NCBI RefSeq assembly: GCF_007904085.1
Contig: NZ_CP042326.1
Span: 2,294,001 to 2,358,000, forward strand
Direction of reading: 5' to 3'
DNA length: 64,000 bases
DNA from: Euhalothece natronophila Z-M001
GTDB lineage: Bacteria > Cyanobacteriota > Cyanobacteriia > Cyanobacteriales > Rubidibacteraceae
Shown: piece after piece, positions 52,020 through 61,414 of the stretch
How positions within the stretch are numbered: the stretch's first letter is position 1
Layout: every line of letters begins with the position of its first letter
Program-made: the position numbers and the translations under genes
Notes under the pieces: generated by a model
The model's input: the letters and a program-made list of their open reading frames with translations, nothing else
Database searches by the model: none
What the model was told of the DNA's origin: nothing

Positions 52020-53358
52020 CTAACTAAACGTTAACTGGCAAATGATTAAGGCTGCAATAATTCCTGTAACATCTGCGGCTAAAGCAGCTGGAAGGGTGTG
52101 GCGAGTACGGAGAACCCCAATGCTACCAAAATAAACTGCCATCACATAGAAGGTAGTTTCCGTTGATCCCTGCATTGTAGAAACTAAATAAGCTAAGAAG
52201 CTGTCAGGATCATTATTAACAAGTTCTGACATGACACCAAATGCCCCACTTCCTGATAAAGGGCGAATGAGAGCCATGGGTAAGGCTTCGGCTGGAAAAT
52301 TAATTAGAGCAGTAATCGGGGTAATGAGATCGGTAATTAAATCTAATGCCCCACTTTCTCGAAACATCCCAATGGCAACAAAAATGGCAACCAAAAAGGG
52401 GATAATGCGAACTGCAATTTGAAAACCCTCTTTCGCTCCTTCTGTGAGAACTTCATAGACTTTTACCCCACGAAAATAGCCAAATAATAGTAATGTACAG
52501 ATTAAAAGTGGCAATAACCAATCGGAAATTACACTCATTACTTCCGTATCAAAGAGGTTAGGTGTCCCGTGAACTGTCAACCGATAAGTAACCACAATGA
52601 GGAAGGCAAGGGCTAATCCCCCAAATAAAAGACGACCGATGATACCTGGGGGTTCTCGCTCAGTATCAGGATTAGGTTCGTCAGTGAATAAATCAGATGA
52701 CTCAGAAGCTACTGAAGAATTAACTGTTTCCTCCGTGTTTTCCTCAAGTGTCTCTGGAGGGGTTTCTCGTCGCGCCAGAAATTTAGACATTAAAATCGCG
52801 ATCGCGGTGGAACAAGCCGTGGCAATAATCGACGGTAAAATAATTGCTCCCGGATTAGAAGCACCAGCACTCGCTCGCACACTGATCGCACTAATCGGTA
52901 ATAGTGTCAGGGAAGAGGTATTAATGGCTAAGAAAAGACACATTGCATTTGTCGCCGCACCTGGAACAGGATTGAGCTTATTAAGTTCTGCCATTGCCTT
53001 TAAGCCCATGGGAGTTGCCGCGTTCCCTAACCCTAAAGCATTGGCAGCCATATTTAAAATCATTGCTGACATTGCAGGATGATCAGGAGGAACTTCTGGA
53101 AATAGTCTGACCATAATTGGGCGTAGCCCCCCTAGCAATTATCTGCATTAAGCCAGCCACTTCTACCACCTTCATAATCCCTAGCCACAGCGCTAAAGCT
53201 CCAATTAAACCAATGGCTAATTCAATAGCATCTTGGGCAGAATCAAAAACTGCTTCCGTTAGTTCTGCCATGGTGCCGTTATAAGCAGCAACAATTGTGG
53301 CAAAAAGAATCATAAACAGCCAAATTCCATTAAGTGGGGATGAGGCTTTTTTCGTCAT
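52020..53358 (-). pseudogene. SpmA-SpmB-type nucleoside-recognition membrane protein, frameshifted
   Basis: Two frames cover one protein. The 5' frame (53358-53083) opens MTKKASSPLNGIWLFMILFA and reaches GLMQIIARG. The 3' frame (53138-52020) continues GLRPIMVRLFPEVPPDHPAM and runs to the end (two nucleoside-recognition/Gate halves with a Glu/Ser-rich linker). Removing one G from a six-G run (53127-53132, read on the minus strand) restores a single protein of about 445 residues. Spore-maturation-type proteins are membrane proteins of unclear function in non-sporulating bacteria. Confidence 0.8.
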
Positions 53359-53399
53359 TAATTTTTTTGAACTTCCTTCCTTTCACTGTCTCCCGTATT

Positions 53400-55115
53400 T
53401 TAAGGCAAATCTTGTTCCCAGACACCCATATAAATTCTTCCTTGATTATTTTTCTGGATAATTCCCTTCCATTCACCAATGGTAAAAGACCTTAAATCGG
53501 TTTCTCCATTATAGACTTGTGCGAGAGCTTCTCTAATTGTTGAGTTTAGTTGCCCTCTCAACATTTGATTTAATCTTGCTTCCATTACCGTCAAATCCAC
53601 TGAAGGATCAAAAGATGCCTCAGTTTGTCTTAAACGTTCTGTATCACGGTCAAAGATAAATCCTAAATCGAGTTTTGGAGAGACTCGATAATGAAGCGTT
53701 TGGGTATTGGGCCAGTAACCAGGACGACTGGCGGTGGGTTCTCCTAAAGTGTCCACCACTTGCTCTTGACTCACCCCTGTTGTAAATACAGGGACATTTT
53801 CAATGGAGCTATCTGATTCAGTGTCTGATTCAACGGGGGCTGTAGGAACAACCACTACTGGTGTCTCAACTTCTAACTCAATTTCAGGTTCAGGTTCAGG
53901 TTCAGGTTCAGGTTCTAGCTCAATTTCTAGATCACGAGCAATTTCAGGCTCAGGAGATTCCTCTTCTTCTCTTTCCTGCATCTCATCAGAGGATCGATCT
54001 GTTTCTTCTTCTTCCGAGGGAAGAGGCGGGCTTGGTTCAGTGACTACCGACTCGTCATTGTTACCCTGACGAAGCCCCTCTACAATTTGTACCATTCCAT
54101 AACCAATCCCCCCTGCGCTAAAAATTATTAGAATGATGATTGCAACTGTCGTTAAAAAGGAATTTCCCTTACGCTCATCAGGTTGTGGTTGAGATTGAGA
54201 ACGATAAGGGGTTGCTGCCACTGTTGCAACTTCAGTGCGAGGAGACTGTAATAAGGTAGAGGGAGAGGATTGCTTTTCCGTAGTGTAACTGTAAGACCCC
54301 ATTAAAGCGGCTAACATTTCGTTAGCATCGGCAAAACGATCGCGCGGATTAAACCTTAAAGCCCGATCAATCACTCCTGCTAAGTTACCGTGTAAACGAG
54401 GGACAGCTTTTCGCCATAATAACTCCCCAGTCCGAGGGTCACTTTCAATGGTATGTGGCGGTTCACCACTGAGTAAAAAGACCGCAGTTAAAGCTAAACT
54501 ATACAAGTCGCTAGAATAAACGGGTCGCCCTGCTGCTTGCTCTGAGGGCATATAGCCAGGGGTTCCAATGGCAATGGAATGAGTGCGTTCTGAATCGATT
54601 ACGGTTCCCAGTGCTTCTTTAACTACCCCAAAGTCAATCAAAACAGGTTGGGAATCTCCAGCTCGTAAAATAATATTATCGGGCTTAACATCTCGGTGGA
54701 TAATATGCTGACTATGAACATAATCCAATACTTTTAACAGGCTAATCAGAATTTTAGTAACTTGCTTTTCTGATAAAACTCCACTCTTTTCTACCTGTTC
54801 AGTTAGGGTTAGCCCTTCGATATACTCTTGAACTAAGTAAAAGGTTTCTGACTCAGCAAAATATGCATAGAGTTGGGGAATCTGACTGTTACCACGGCTT
54901 AACGCTTCTAAAATCGCTGCTTCTCGTTGAAACCGCTCTCGAATCCATTGATACTGCTTGGGCCTCGAAACAATGGGATAGAGTTGTTTAATCACACAAT
55001 AGCGTTCTGACGGAAGATGAGTATCTATGGCCAGAAAGGTTTGACCAAACCCGCCCTGTCCAAGTTCTCTTACTACACGATACCGATTATTTAAAACAAC
55101 AGCAGTCATTCCCAC
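53400..55115 (-). CDS. Ser/Thr protein kinase, membrane-anchored, with C-terminal sensor-like domain
   Basis: 571 residues. The kinase domain is complete: GQGGFGQTF, Lys in YCVIKQLYP, HRDVKPDNI, DFGVVK, and GTPGYMPSEQ. A membrane helix follows (about 325-345), then an acidic Pro/Glu linker encoded by hexamer repeats, then an exported domain of about 120 residues (VSQEQVVDTLGEPTASRPGYWP ...) found in other cyanobacterial kinases. The start is GTG 55115 (AGAGG 7 nt before) or ATG 55109. The signal it senses is unknown. Confidence 0.92.
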   Translation of the reverse strand: MGMTAVVLNNRYRVVRELGQGGFGQTFLAIDTHLPSERYCVIKQLYPIVSRPKQYQWIRERFQREAAILEALSRGNSQIPQLYAYFAESETFYLVQEYIEGLTLTEQVEKSGVLSEKQVTKILISLLKVLDYVHSQHIIHRDVKPDNIILRAGDSQPVLIDFGVVKEALGTVIDSERTHSIAIGTPGYMPSEQAAGRPVYSSDLYSLALTAVFLLSGEPPHTIESDPRTGELLWRKAVPRLHGNLAGVIDRALRFNPRDRFADANEMLAALMGSYSYTTEKQSSPSTLLQSPRTEVATVAATPYRSQSQPQPDERKGNSFLTTVAIIILIIFSAGGIGYGMVQIVEGLRQGNNDESVVTEPSPPLPSEEEETDRSSDEMQEREEEESPEPEIARDLEIELEPEPEPEPEPEIELEVETPVVVVPTAPVESDTESDSSIENVPVFTTGVSQEQVVDTLGEPTASRPGYWPNTQTLHYRVSPKLDLGFIFDRDTERLRQTEASFDPSVDLTVMEARLNQMLRGQLNSTIREALAQVYNGETDLRSFTIGEWKGIIQKNNQGRIYMGVWEQDLP

Positions 55116-55153
55116 ACTATTACCTCTTCTGCTACTGAGTCGCTAGCATACAA

Positions 55154-55693
55154 CTACTTTAAGTCGAGCCGTCCTTTTTCTTTGAGCTTGGGGTTAAACC
55201 GAATATCCATTTTAACGCCACGTAAGCTCAGTTCCTGTTTAATTTCTGCTTCGACTCGACGGGAAACATTTTTTAAGAGTTTCGTTTGCGCGATCTCGTC
55301 CCCTTGATTATACTCTTGTTTTTCCGCTTCTGTCATTGCGAATGTGGCATCAATTGGTTCTGTCCACCTTTCTTGTTCTAGACTGTTTCCGGGGGGAACT
55401 GTTCCATTTTCTTCAATCCAGGCTTGCTGAATTTCAGCGAGAACACGACGACTGGGGCGGTCAATGGTTTGAAGTTTTACCCAGTAACAGGATTGGGGTT
55501 GACGAACTAAATGCTGTTTTAGGCTAGTATAAATATCACGAGAGTAAGCCACTAATTGCAGTATTTTTTCCGAGTTAAAAATCCCATAAACGCCAATCTT
55601 TTTCTCTAGTTGAGGGTTAATTTCTCCATTTTCATTAAGGTAGGGAAGAAAATCTAAGTTTGCTAAAGCCTGAATCTCACTGTTACTTGTCAT
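55154..55693 (-). CDS. GIY-YIG nuclease family protein
   Basis: 179 residues. The GIY-YIG-like core reads KKIGVYGIFNSEKILQLVAYSRDIYTSLKQHL, followed by RQPQSCYWVKLQTIDRPSRRVL and GNSLEQERWTEPIDA, characteristic of a cyanobacterial subgroup. The YIG half is degenerate (AYS), so activity is uncertain. It is soluble. It lies 38 bp upstream of the kinase gene on the same strand. Confidence 0.7.
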   Translation of the reverse strand: MTSNSEIQALANLDFLPYLNENGEINPQLEKKIGVYGIFNSEKILQLVAYSRDIYTSLKQHLVRQPQSCYWVKLQTIDRPSRRVLAEIQQAWIEENGTVPPGNSLEQERWTEPIDATFAMTEAEKQEYNQGDEIAQTKLLKNVSRRVEAEIKQELSLRGVKMDIRFNPKLKEKGRLDLK

Positions 55694-55794
55694 TATTTTA
55701 ATCTAATTTTGATGGTCGAGTTTTGTCTTATAAATGTAACGAAATCTAACACTTTTAGTCAGCATTTATACTTATTGTTATGATTGATAAATAA

Positions 55795-56187
55795 GTGAGT
55801 TTGTATGGAAGGATAAGAGTCACCTTGATTGATTTATTTGAACTTTCTCGTCAATACTGTATTACCATCTGTAGTTTTTTAGTTCCGATTAATCTTTTAT
55901 TAACCTGCTGTACCTTATTTTGTTTAGTGAGACAGTTTAATCACACTATCATTCGCTACAGTGCTAGTGTCGCCATGGTATTTGGGTTAGCAATGATTGC
56001 CCATGTGGGAAGTTGGCTAGCCGTGGGGGTCGTGATGGCTCCAACCTATATTTTATTAGTCTTAGGAGCCACTTGCTTAGGGATCAATTATTATGCCTCT
56101 TTTGCGCCTGATAAACTTCGGAACTTATTAGTGCTAGCCATATCTCACATAATTGGGGGGACAACTTCCTCTAATTTTCCTCGATAA
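55795..56187 (+). CDS. Small multi-span membrane protein
   Basis: Up to 130 residues with three or four hydrophobic helices (CSFLVPINLLLTCCTLFCLV, MVFGLAMIAHVGSWLAVGVV, TYILLVLGATCLGI). The start is uncertain: GTG at 55795 or a downstream TTG near 55825. The family was not recognised. Its 3' end overlaps the convergent alpha/beta hydrolase gene by 43 bp. Confidence 0.6.
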   Translation: MSLYGRIRVTLIDLFELSRQYCITICSFLVPINLLLTCCTLFCLVRQFNHTIIRYSASVAMVFGLAMIAHVGSWLAVGVVMAPTYILLVLGATCLGINYYASFAPDKLRNLLVLAISHIIGGTTSSNFPR

Positions 56188-57965
56188 GACTCATCCTCAC
56201 GTCTTTCTCTCCCGAGTAGGGGAAAATTGAGGCGAAACTCAGAAAAAGGTGTATTGTCCTGTTGGGCTAGAAAACCATTTCCAATGTTGTTAGAAGAAGG
56301 CGGAGTTCTAACAACCACTTTCTCATAAGTCCAGTGCATTCCTTTCAGCCAAAGCTCTAAAAAAGGAGGTACTTCTTGAGTCACTCGAAATGAGAGATTA
56401 GGCGTAGAAAGAAATTGTGCATATTCAGGAGTCAAAAACGGCTCATATTTTTCTGCTTCGGAACTATTTTGTTTGATAAAAGCGAGAGTAGTTCCTCGAA
56501 TCCAGTTGCGAACCGGTTCAGCAGATTTTCCAATTAACTCTGGGACTACCTGATTTTGGGCTATAGGGCTACTCTTATCACGGAGATCTGTAACAGTCAT
56601 GTGGGTGGCTCCGATCGCGCTTAGGAGATATTTTTCCCCTGAGAGTTGAGCAAAGGGTTTAAGTTGATTATTTAAACTGGGGGTAATGGCATCCTTACTA
56701 CTACTAAAAACCAGTGTCGGAACCTCAATTTGACCCAAGCCATCATCACCAAATAGCTTACTAACGAGAGGATTTAGTGCTACTACGCGTCGGATACGAT
56801 TATCATGTAGATTCATGGTTCCATTAGGTAACTCCACCCCAGAACATTGCAACCAATCCGCAGGCGACCGTCCAAGAGGAGTAACATTGCGACAAAAACG
56901 TCGTACAGCCCTTAAATCTAGCTCTCCCCCCGCAACTGCTAAAGCAGTGTAACCTCCAAGAGAATGACCAATCATCGTTACCTCATCAGTATTAAATTGG
57001 TCTTCAAACATTCCTGGATGACGATTTAATCGTGCTAATTCATTCAGAAGAAAGCTAACATCTTGTGGACGCTCTAGTAATTCTTGTGGTGAGAGTAATT
57101 CTCCTAAATCAAAAGCTAAATCGCTTCTAGATAAGTAATTGATATTACTACCAGGGTGTTCTAGGGAAGCAACAGTATAGCCATGAGAGGCTAAATGTCG
57201 AGCCAAGTAAGTTAAAAAGCGACGATTGGCAGCATAACCATGAGACAAAACTACCAGTGGTCCTTCTGGTTTAGTTTCTGGAAGATATAAATCAGCAACG
57301 ATCGCGCGATCGCGCGTTTTATCCCGAAAAATCAGACTTCTTTCATTAAAGTTGTGATCCCCCGAAGCCGCTGGATCGAACTCAGGACGGAAAGATTCTG
57401 TTGGATCCACTTTTAGTTCTTGAGCTAAAATGGGGCCTAAAATTTGGCTTTGTAAGTAAGAAAAATTAAGTTGTATTCCTAAACCAATCACGGCGGTTAA
57501 ATCAATGGTTAAAGTTTCTTGAGGGTACGCTGACAAGAAGTTCAGTAAACTTAAGCCATTGCCTCGCTTTAAGGCCAAATATAATCCTAAAATTACCTCT
57601 TCAAAATCTGACTCAGGAAAAGCTGTCTGTAACTGATCTCGTAATGGTTGTATTTGCGGCGACTGTAACATTTCTATGGCAAAGCGATCCAACACCGCCT
57701 CATCAAATTCCAATGGGCGAGTTAGCATCTGTCGCACGTCTTGAGTCAAGACTGGTCTCAATAAGCGTAATGACTGGGGAACTTCTCCTGTTTCTCCATA
57801 ATGTTCTAAATCTTCAACTTTAATTTGCTGTTCAAAAGGGCCTAAACGTAGGTTAATGTTTTCAGCAGCCTGTGCTTCACTCATCATCAGTAGAGAAGCT
57901 ATGCCGATTACTGATGAAAAGAGCTTACCAAACAATGTTTTTTGGTGGTGGTTTGTCCGTTTCAC
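56145..57965 (-). CDS. Alpha/beta hydrolase with DUF1400 N-terminus, exported
   Basis: 606 residues. A signal peptide (about 1-33, ending AQAAE) leads to a DUF1400 domain (INLRLGPFEQQIKVEDLEHYGETG...), then an alpha/beta hydrolase core with LVVLSHGYAANRRFL, nucleophile Ser in GHSLGGYTA and His in GATHMTV. It resembles the cyanobacterial dienelactone-hydrolase/PAF-acetylhydrolase-like group. It probably acts in the periplasm; the substrate is unknown. Its 3' end overlaps the convergent membrane-protein gene. Confidence 0.85.
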   Translation of the reverse strand: MKRTNHHQKTLFGKLFSSVIGIASLLMMSEAQAAENINLRLGPFEQQIKVEDLEHYGETGEVPQSLRLLRPVLTQDVRQMLTRPLEFDEAVLDRFAIEMLQSPQIQPLRDQLQTAFPESDFEEVILGLYLALKRGNGLSLLNFLSAYPQETLTIDLTAVIGLGIQLNFSYLQSQILGPILAQELKVDPTESFRPEFDPAASGDHNFNERSLIFRDKTRDRAIVADLYLPETKPEGPLVVLSHGYAANRRFLTYLARHLASHGYTVASLEHPGSNINYLSRSDLAFDLGELLSPQELLERPQDVSFLLNELARLNRHPGMFEDQFNTDEVTMIGHSLGGYTALAVAGGELDLRAVRRFCRNVTPLGRSPADWLQCSGVELPNGTMNLHDNRIRRVVALNPLVSKLFGDDGLGQIEVPTLVFSSSKDAITPSLNNQLKPFAQLSGEKYLLSAIGATHMTVTDLRDKSSPIAQNQVVPELIGKSAEPVRNWIRGTTLAFIKQNSSEAEKYEPFLTPEYAQFLSTPNLSFRVTQEVPPFLELWLKGMHWTYEKVVVRTPPSSNNIGNGFLAQQDNTPFSEFRLNFPLLGRERREDESYRGKLEEVVPPIM

Positions 57966-58205
57966 TCCTCTTTCCTGAATATTAAGTTATACTAAGCCAA
58001 TCAACTTATTCCTATCTTTATCTTAATGGCAAGGACAAGACCCCTGTTATTGCCTTAACTGGTTTCTGATTAAACTTGCACGATCAGAATCCCAAAAGGG
58101 GATCATTGTTCCCGATTAGATCTTTTTTGATACAATAACCTCCTTTAATGGGTAGTTCACAATTCTAGCTTTCGATATTTCCTCTGATTTTGCAGATCAT
58201 CATTT

Positions 58206-58775
58206 ATGGAAGAGAAAAAAAAATTACGACAAGAGTTAATTAATCAACGAGAAGCCTTGTCAAAACAGGAATGGCAAGAAAAAAGTCTCGCTTTGTGTGA
58301 GCATTTACAACAGTTTTTAGCCCATGCGACAGTTGTTTCTCCTCAGAGGATAATCCTTAGTTATTTTTATTTTCGGCAAGAACCAAATCTTGATCCGCTA
58401 TTTGAGCTTAAGCAGTATAATTGGGGAGTGCCGCGTTGTGTTGGCGAAACATTAAACTGGCATTGTTATCAGCCTAGTGATCCGCTAGAGAAGGGAAAAT
58501 TTGGTATTCGAGAACCTAAGCCTGAAGCCCCCCTTTGTCCAGTGGAAAAGGTTGATTTAATTTTAGTCCCCGCAGTGGGGTGTGATCATCGCGGATATCG
58601 TTTGGGCTATGGGGGAGGATTTTATGATCGCTTGTTTGAGCAATCCCCATGGCGAGATATTCCCAAAGTTGGGATTATTTTTGATTTTGCCTTTGTCCCA
58701 AAAGTTCCTGTTGAGGCGTGGGACATTCCTTTAGATGGAGTTTGTACGGACTGCGGATGGCGCATTTCTCTTTAG
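58206..58775 (+). CDS. 5-formyltetrahydrofolate cyclo-ligase
   Basis: 189 residues. It has the basic N-terminal KKKLRQELINQREAL substrate-binding start and the signature GCDHRGYRLGYGGGFYDRLF near the C-terminus. It converts 5-formyl-THF to 5,10-methenyl-THF with ATP. Length is normal. A short MITE-like element begins 11 bp after its stop. Confidence 0.93.
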   Translation: MEEKKKLRQELINQREALSKQEWQEKSLALCEHLQQFLAHATVVSPQRIILSYFYFRQEPNLDPLFELKQYNWGVPRCVGETLNWHCYQPSDPLEKGKFGIREPKPEAPLCPVEKVDLILVPAVGCDHRGYRLGYGGGFYDRLFEQSPWRDIPKVGIIFDFAFVPKVPVEAWDIPLDGVCTDCGWRISL

Positions 58776-58785
58776 TACATAATGC

Positions 58786-58893
58786 TATAGCAGTCTCCGA
58801 ATCAGTTGTGAGACAGCAATTCTGGTTTAAGGCAATAGGCAATAATAGGCAATTTGCCCCAAAAACTTCTCATTAATTATGGCTGATTGCTAT
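58786..58893. mobile_element. Short MITE-like element (TATAGCA ends)
   Basis: A 108-bp segment with TATAGCAGTC at the left and its inverted counterpart GATTGCTATA at the right. The left end continues as GAATCAGTTGTGAGA, matching the left end of the 376-bp element at 23.7 kb (AAATCAGTTGTAAA). It fills almost the whole gap between two convergent genes. Confidence 0.55.
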
Positions 58894-58896
58894 AGA

Positions 58897-59313
58897 TCAT
58901 TCTCTTGTTACAAAAGGATTAACAATTTTTAATTGATCATTAATATTTTGCCCTGCTTGCAAATCTTCACTATAAAGGTAATCACATTTCATCTCTAAAG
59001 CACTAGCAATAATCAAGCTATCGAAGTAACTATACTGATATCTTTCAGCAATGGCTAAAGAATTTTGAATGGTAGTGGTAGAGACAATTGCTACTTCGAG
59101 CCTTTGGCTTAGTTCCTCAACCACTAGCTTAATTTGAGCATAATCTAACTTAAATTTACGTCGTAAAGTATTAATAGTTTCATTCAGAACTTGGGTACTA
59201 ATCCAAGGCTTACCTACTTGAATACACTCAAAGGCACGTTTCTGTTTATCAGGTTCATCTCTCGAATAAACGTAAATAATGATATTTGTATCAAGAAATA
59301 TATTAACGGGCAT
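58897..59313 (-). CDS. PIN-domain toxin (VapC-like)
   Basis: 138 residues. The PIN active-site acids are in IFLDTNIIIYVYSRDEPDK, VLNETINTLRR and YFDSLIIASALEMKC. It is probably a Mg-dependent RNase. The gene overlaps the upstream 73-residue gene by 11 bp, a typical toxin-antitoxin arrangement. Confidence 0.85.
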   Translation of the reverse strand: MPVNIFLDTNIIIYVYSRDEPDKQKRAFECIQVGKPWISTQVLNETINTLRRKFKLDYAQIKLVVEELSQRLEVAIVSTTTIQNSLAIAERYQYSYFDSLIIASALEMKCDYLYSEDLQAGQNINDQLKIVNPFVTRE

Positions 59314-59524
59314 TAGCCTCTTCCCGATTAAAATTAAATCCCTTAGTTTTGAGAGAAGTGGCTTTAAAAGGTTTTGATTGAGAGGCTTTCATTGATGGTT
59401 CTAACTGTTTAGATTCATCTACGACTAAGACGCGGATTGTTTTTCCTTCCCATTGCTTTGCATATTCTGGCGGAAGAGTAACCTTTCCATTATGAAGAAT
59501 TGTTTTAAATTCAATAGTTTCCAT
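59303..59524 (-). CDS. Candidate antitoxin of the PIN-domain module
   Basis: 73 residues. The N-terminal half (EFKTILHNGKVTLPPEYAKQWEGKTIRVLVV) looks like a short AbrB/MazE-like or DUF2281-type beta-rich DNA-binding fold. The C-terminal half is Ser/Lys/Thr-rich and probably disordered. It overlaps the toxin gene and is identified by that arrangement. Confidence 0.7.
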   Translation of the reverse strand: METIEFKTILHNGKVTLPPEYAKQWEGKTIRVLVVDESKQLEPSMKASQSKPFKATSLKTKGFNFNREEANAR

Positions 59525-59624
59525 GATTGAGCTGAATATTAATAACTTTAAATAATTGAGTTGTGCTTATTCAATAATAATTAATCTTTAGAGAATAAGG
59601 CTAACATTAAACACACAACTTGGT

Positions 59625-60668
59625 TCACTTATTAGCGAGAAAACTAACAAGGGCTTCGAGTTTTTCCCAAGCTGCGCCACTGGCGAGAATGTCTTTAGCT
59701 TTTCGGATTCCTTGTTGATGATCATGAAGGGGAACGATTCCTGCTACTTGTAAGGCGAGAGAGGCATTAAGGGCGACTACTTCCTGTTGAGCAATACTAC
59801 CCTTTCCTTGGAGAACTTTTTTAAGGATGGTGGTATTTTCTTCTAATTCTCCCCCTTTTAAGGCTTCGGTAGCCACAGAATGCAGTCCTAGTTGTTCGGG
59901 TTCAATGCTACTAACGGTGACTTCCCCTTGATCTAAAACGGCTAAATCAGTGGGAGCGGCTAATCCTGCTTCATCCAGCTTTTCTTGTCCATGAAGCACG
60001 ATCGCGCGTTCCATTCCTAAGCGTTGTAAGGCTTGGGCAATAGTTTCAATTAAATTACTATCAAATACCCCGATCACTTGGGCAGTGGGGCGTAAAGGAT
60101 TAACTAGGGGACCCAATAAATTAAAGACTGTTCGCACTTTTAAGGTTTTTCGGAGGGGAACAACACTTTTCATGGCAGGATGCCACCCAGGGGCAAATAA
60201 AAAGGTGATTCCCACTTCTGCTAGGGCGGCTTGAGTGCGTTCCATGGAACTATTGAGATTAACGCCTAGAGCTTCTAAAACGTCTGCTGAACCCACTTTA
60301 CTGGAAGCGGAACGGTTACCATGTTTTGCCACTTTTACCCCTGCGGCGGCGACAACAAAGGCAACTGCGGTAGAAATATTAAAGGTGGATGCGCCATCTC
60401 CCCCAGTACCACAAGTATCAATAACAGTTTCATTATGAGTCAGAGGCGTTTTTTGCAGGGATTGCTCTTGTAAAACTTGTGCCATTCCTGCTAATTCGTC
60501 CGCAGAAACTCCTTTGGCTTCAATGGCTGCTAAAATTGCCCCTGATAAAACGGGTGGGATTTCTTCTTGTAACCACCCTGTCATCAGGCTTGCTGATTGT
60601 TGTTGAGAGAGTGATTGTTGATCGAGAAGTTGTTGTAATAAGCTTGACCAAGCAGGACTAGAAGTCAT
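59625..60668 (-). CDS. trpD: Anthranilate phosphoribosyltransferase
   Basis: 347 residues. The PRPP-binding motif [37 protein letters not shown], and the [11 protein letters not shown] block are all present. It catalyses the second step of tryptophan synthesis from chorismate. It is a single-domain type, not fused to TrpG. It is divergent from the pentapeptide gene. No other trp gene is in the window. Confidence 0.96.
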   Translation of the reverse strand: MTSSPAWSSLLQQLLDQQSLSQQQSASLMTGWLQEEIPPVLSGAILAAIEAKGVSADELAGMAQVLQEQSLQKTPLTHNETVIDTCGTGGDGASTFNISTAVAFVVAAAGVKVAKHGNRSASSKVGSADVLEALGVNLNSSMERTQAALAEVGITFLFAPGWHPAMKSVVPLRKTLKVRTVFNLLGPLVNPLRPTAQVIGVFDSNLIETIAQALQRLGMERAIVLHGQEKLDEAGLAAPTDLAVLDQGEVTVSSIEPEQLGLHSVATEALKGGELEENTTILKKVLQGKGSIAQQEVVALNASLALQVAGIVPLHDHQQGIRKAKDILASGAAWEKLEALVSFLANK

Positions 60669-60733
60669 ATTTTCTTAAATAATGAGTGAACGGTATAGCG
60701 TTTCTTAGTCTGTTAAGGTACACACTGAGTCGG

Positions 60734-60790
60734 TGGTCATTAGTCATCAGTCATTGGTTTACAAACAACAAAGGACTAAGGACTAACAAC
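60734..60790. repeat. Heptamer-based dispersed repeat, copy 3 (inverted)
   Basis: Tandem seven-base units on the minus strand (GACTGATGACTAATGACCA-type) are followed by TTTGTAA/CTTTGTTG-like sequence. It is the inverse orientation of the copies at 26.1 and 48.0 kb. It lies between trpD and the pentapeptide gene, in their divergent promoter region. Confidence 0.7.
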
Positions 60791-60868
60791 ATTTTCTCTG
60801 TTGTTGGTTTGAGAAGTCGTAAAGAAATATTAAGATAAAAGGGAAGACAATATTTAAAGATAATAAAA

Positions 60869-61366
60869 ATGCGACAAGTTTTAAAGGTTAGTATCGTTTT
60901 AGGCGCGATCGCGCTATTTTTCCTTTCTTCTCCTGTTTTAGCAGCCACCCCTAGAGCAGTTCGTTCCTTTAATGAAGCAGTGGAAGCTGAAACCAAAGAT
61001 TTCTCAGAACAAGAACTCATTGAAGCCGAATTTTATGATGAAGAGTTAGAAGGCGCAGACTTCCATAATGCTAACTTACAGGGGGCGGTTTTTAATGGCG
61101 CAACCCTTCACAATGCTAACTGGCAGGGAGTTAACTTTAGTAATGGTATTGCCTATCTTACCGATTTTACAGGAACTGATCTCACCAATGCTGTTCTCAC
61201 CGAAGCAATGATGTTGCGTTCTAAATTTGATAACGCCAAAATTGAAGGAGCAGATTTTACAGATGCGGTGGTTGATCGCCTGCAGATGACAAAACTCTGT
61301 GAACGGGCTTCTGGGGTAAATCCCACTACTGGGGTTTCTACCCGAGAGTCTTTGGGCTGTCGTTAA
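60869..61366 (+). CDS. Lumenal pentapeptide-repeat protein
   Basis: 165 residues. A Sec signal peptide ends near VLAATP (residue 27). Pentapeptide repeats (A(D/N)LxX type) run through the middle, for example LEGADFHNANLQGAVFNGATL and FTGTDLTNAVLTEAM, forming a right-handed quadrilateral beta-helix. A Cys pair lies at the C-terminus (LCERASG, SLGC). It is similar in layout to thylakoid-lumen pentapeptide proteins. The function is unknown. Confidence 0.85.
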   Translation: MRQVLKVSIVLGAIALFFLSSPVLAATPRAVRSFNEAVEAETKDFSEQELIEAEFYDEELEGADFHNANLQGAVFNGATLHNANWQGVNFSNGIAYLTDFTGTDLTNAVLTEAMMLRSKFDNAKIEGADFTDAVVDRLQMTKLCERASGVNPTTGVSTRESLGCR

Positions 61367-61414
61367 TTCCAAAGAATGCGATAATCAGTAACGTGCCGTT
61401 GAAGTGGTAATGCA

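Noticed and set aside
53803-54069. Ser/Gly-repeat frame antisense to the kinase
   Set aside because: It is the complement of the Glu-Pro linker hexamers and not a separate gene.
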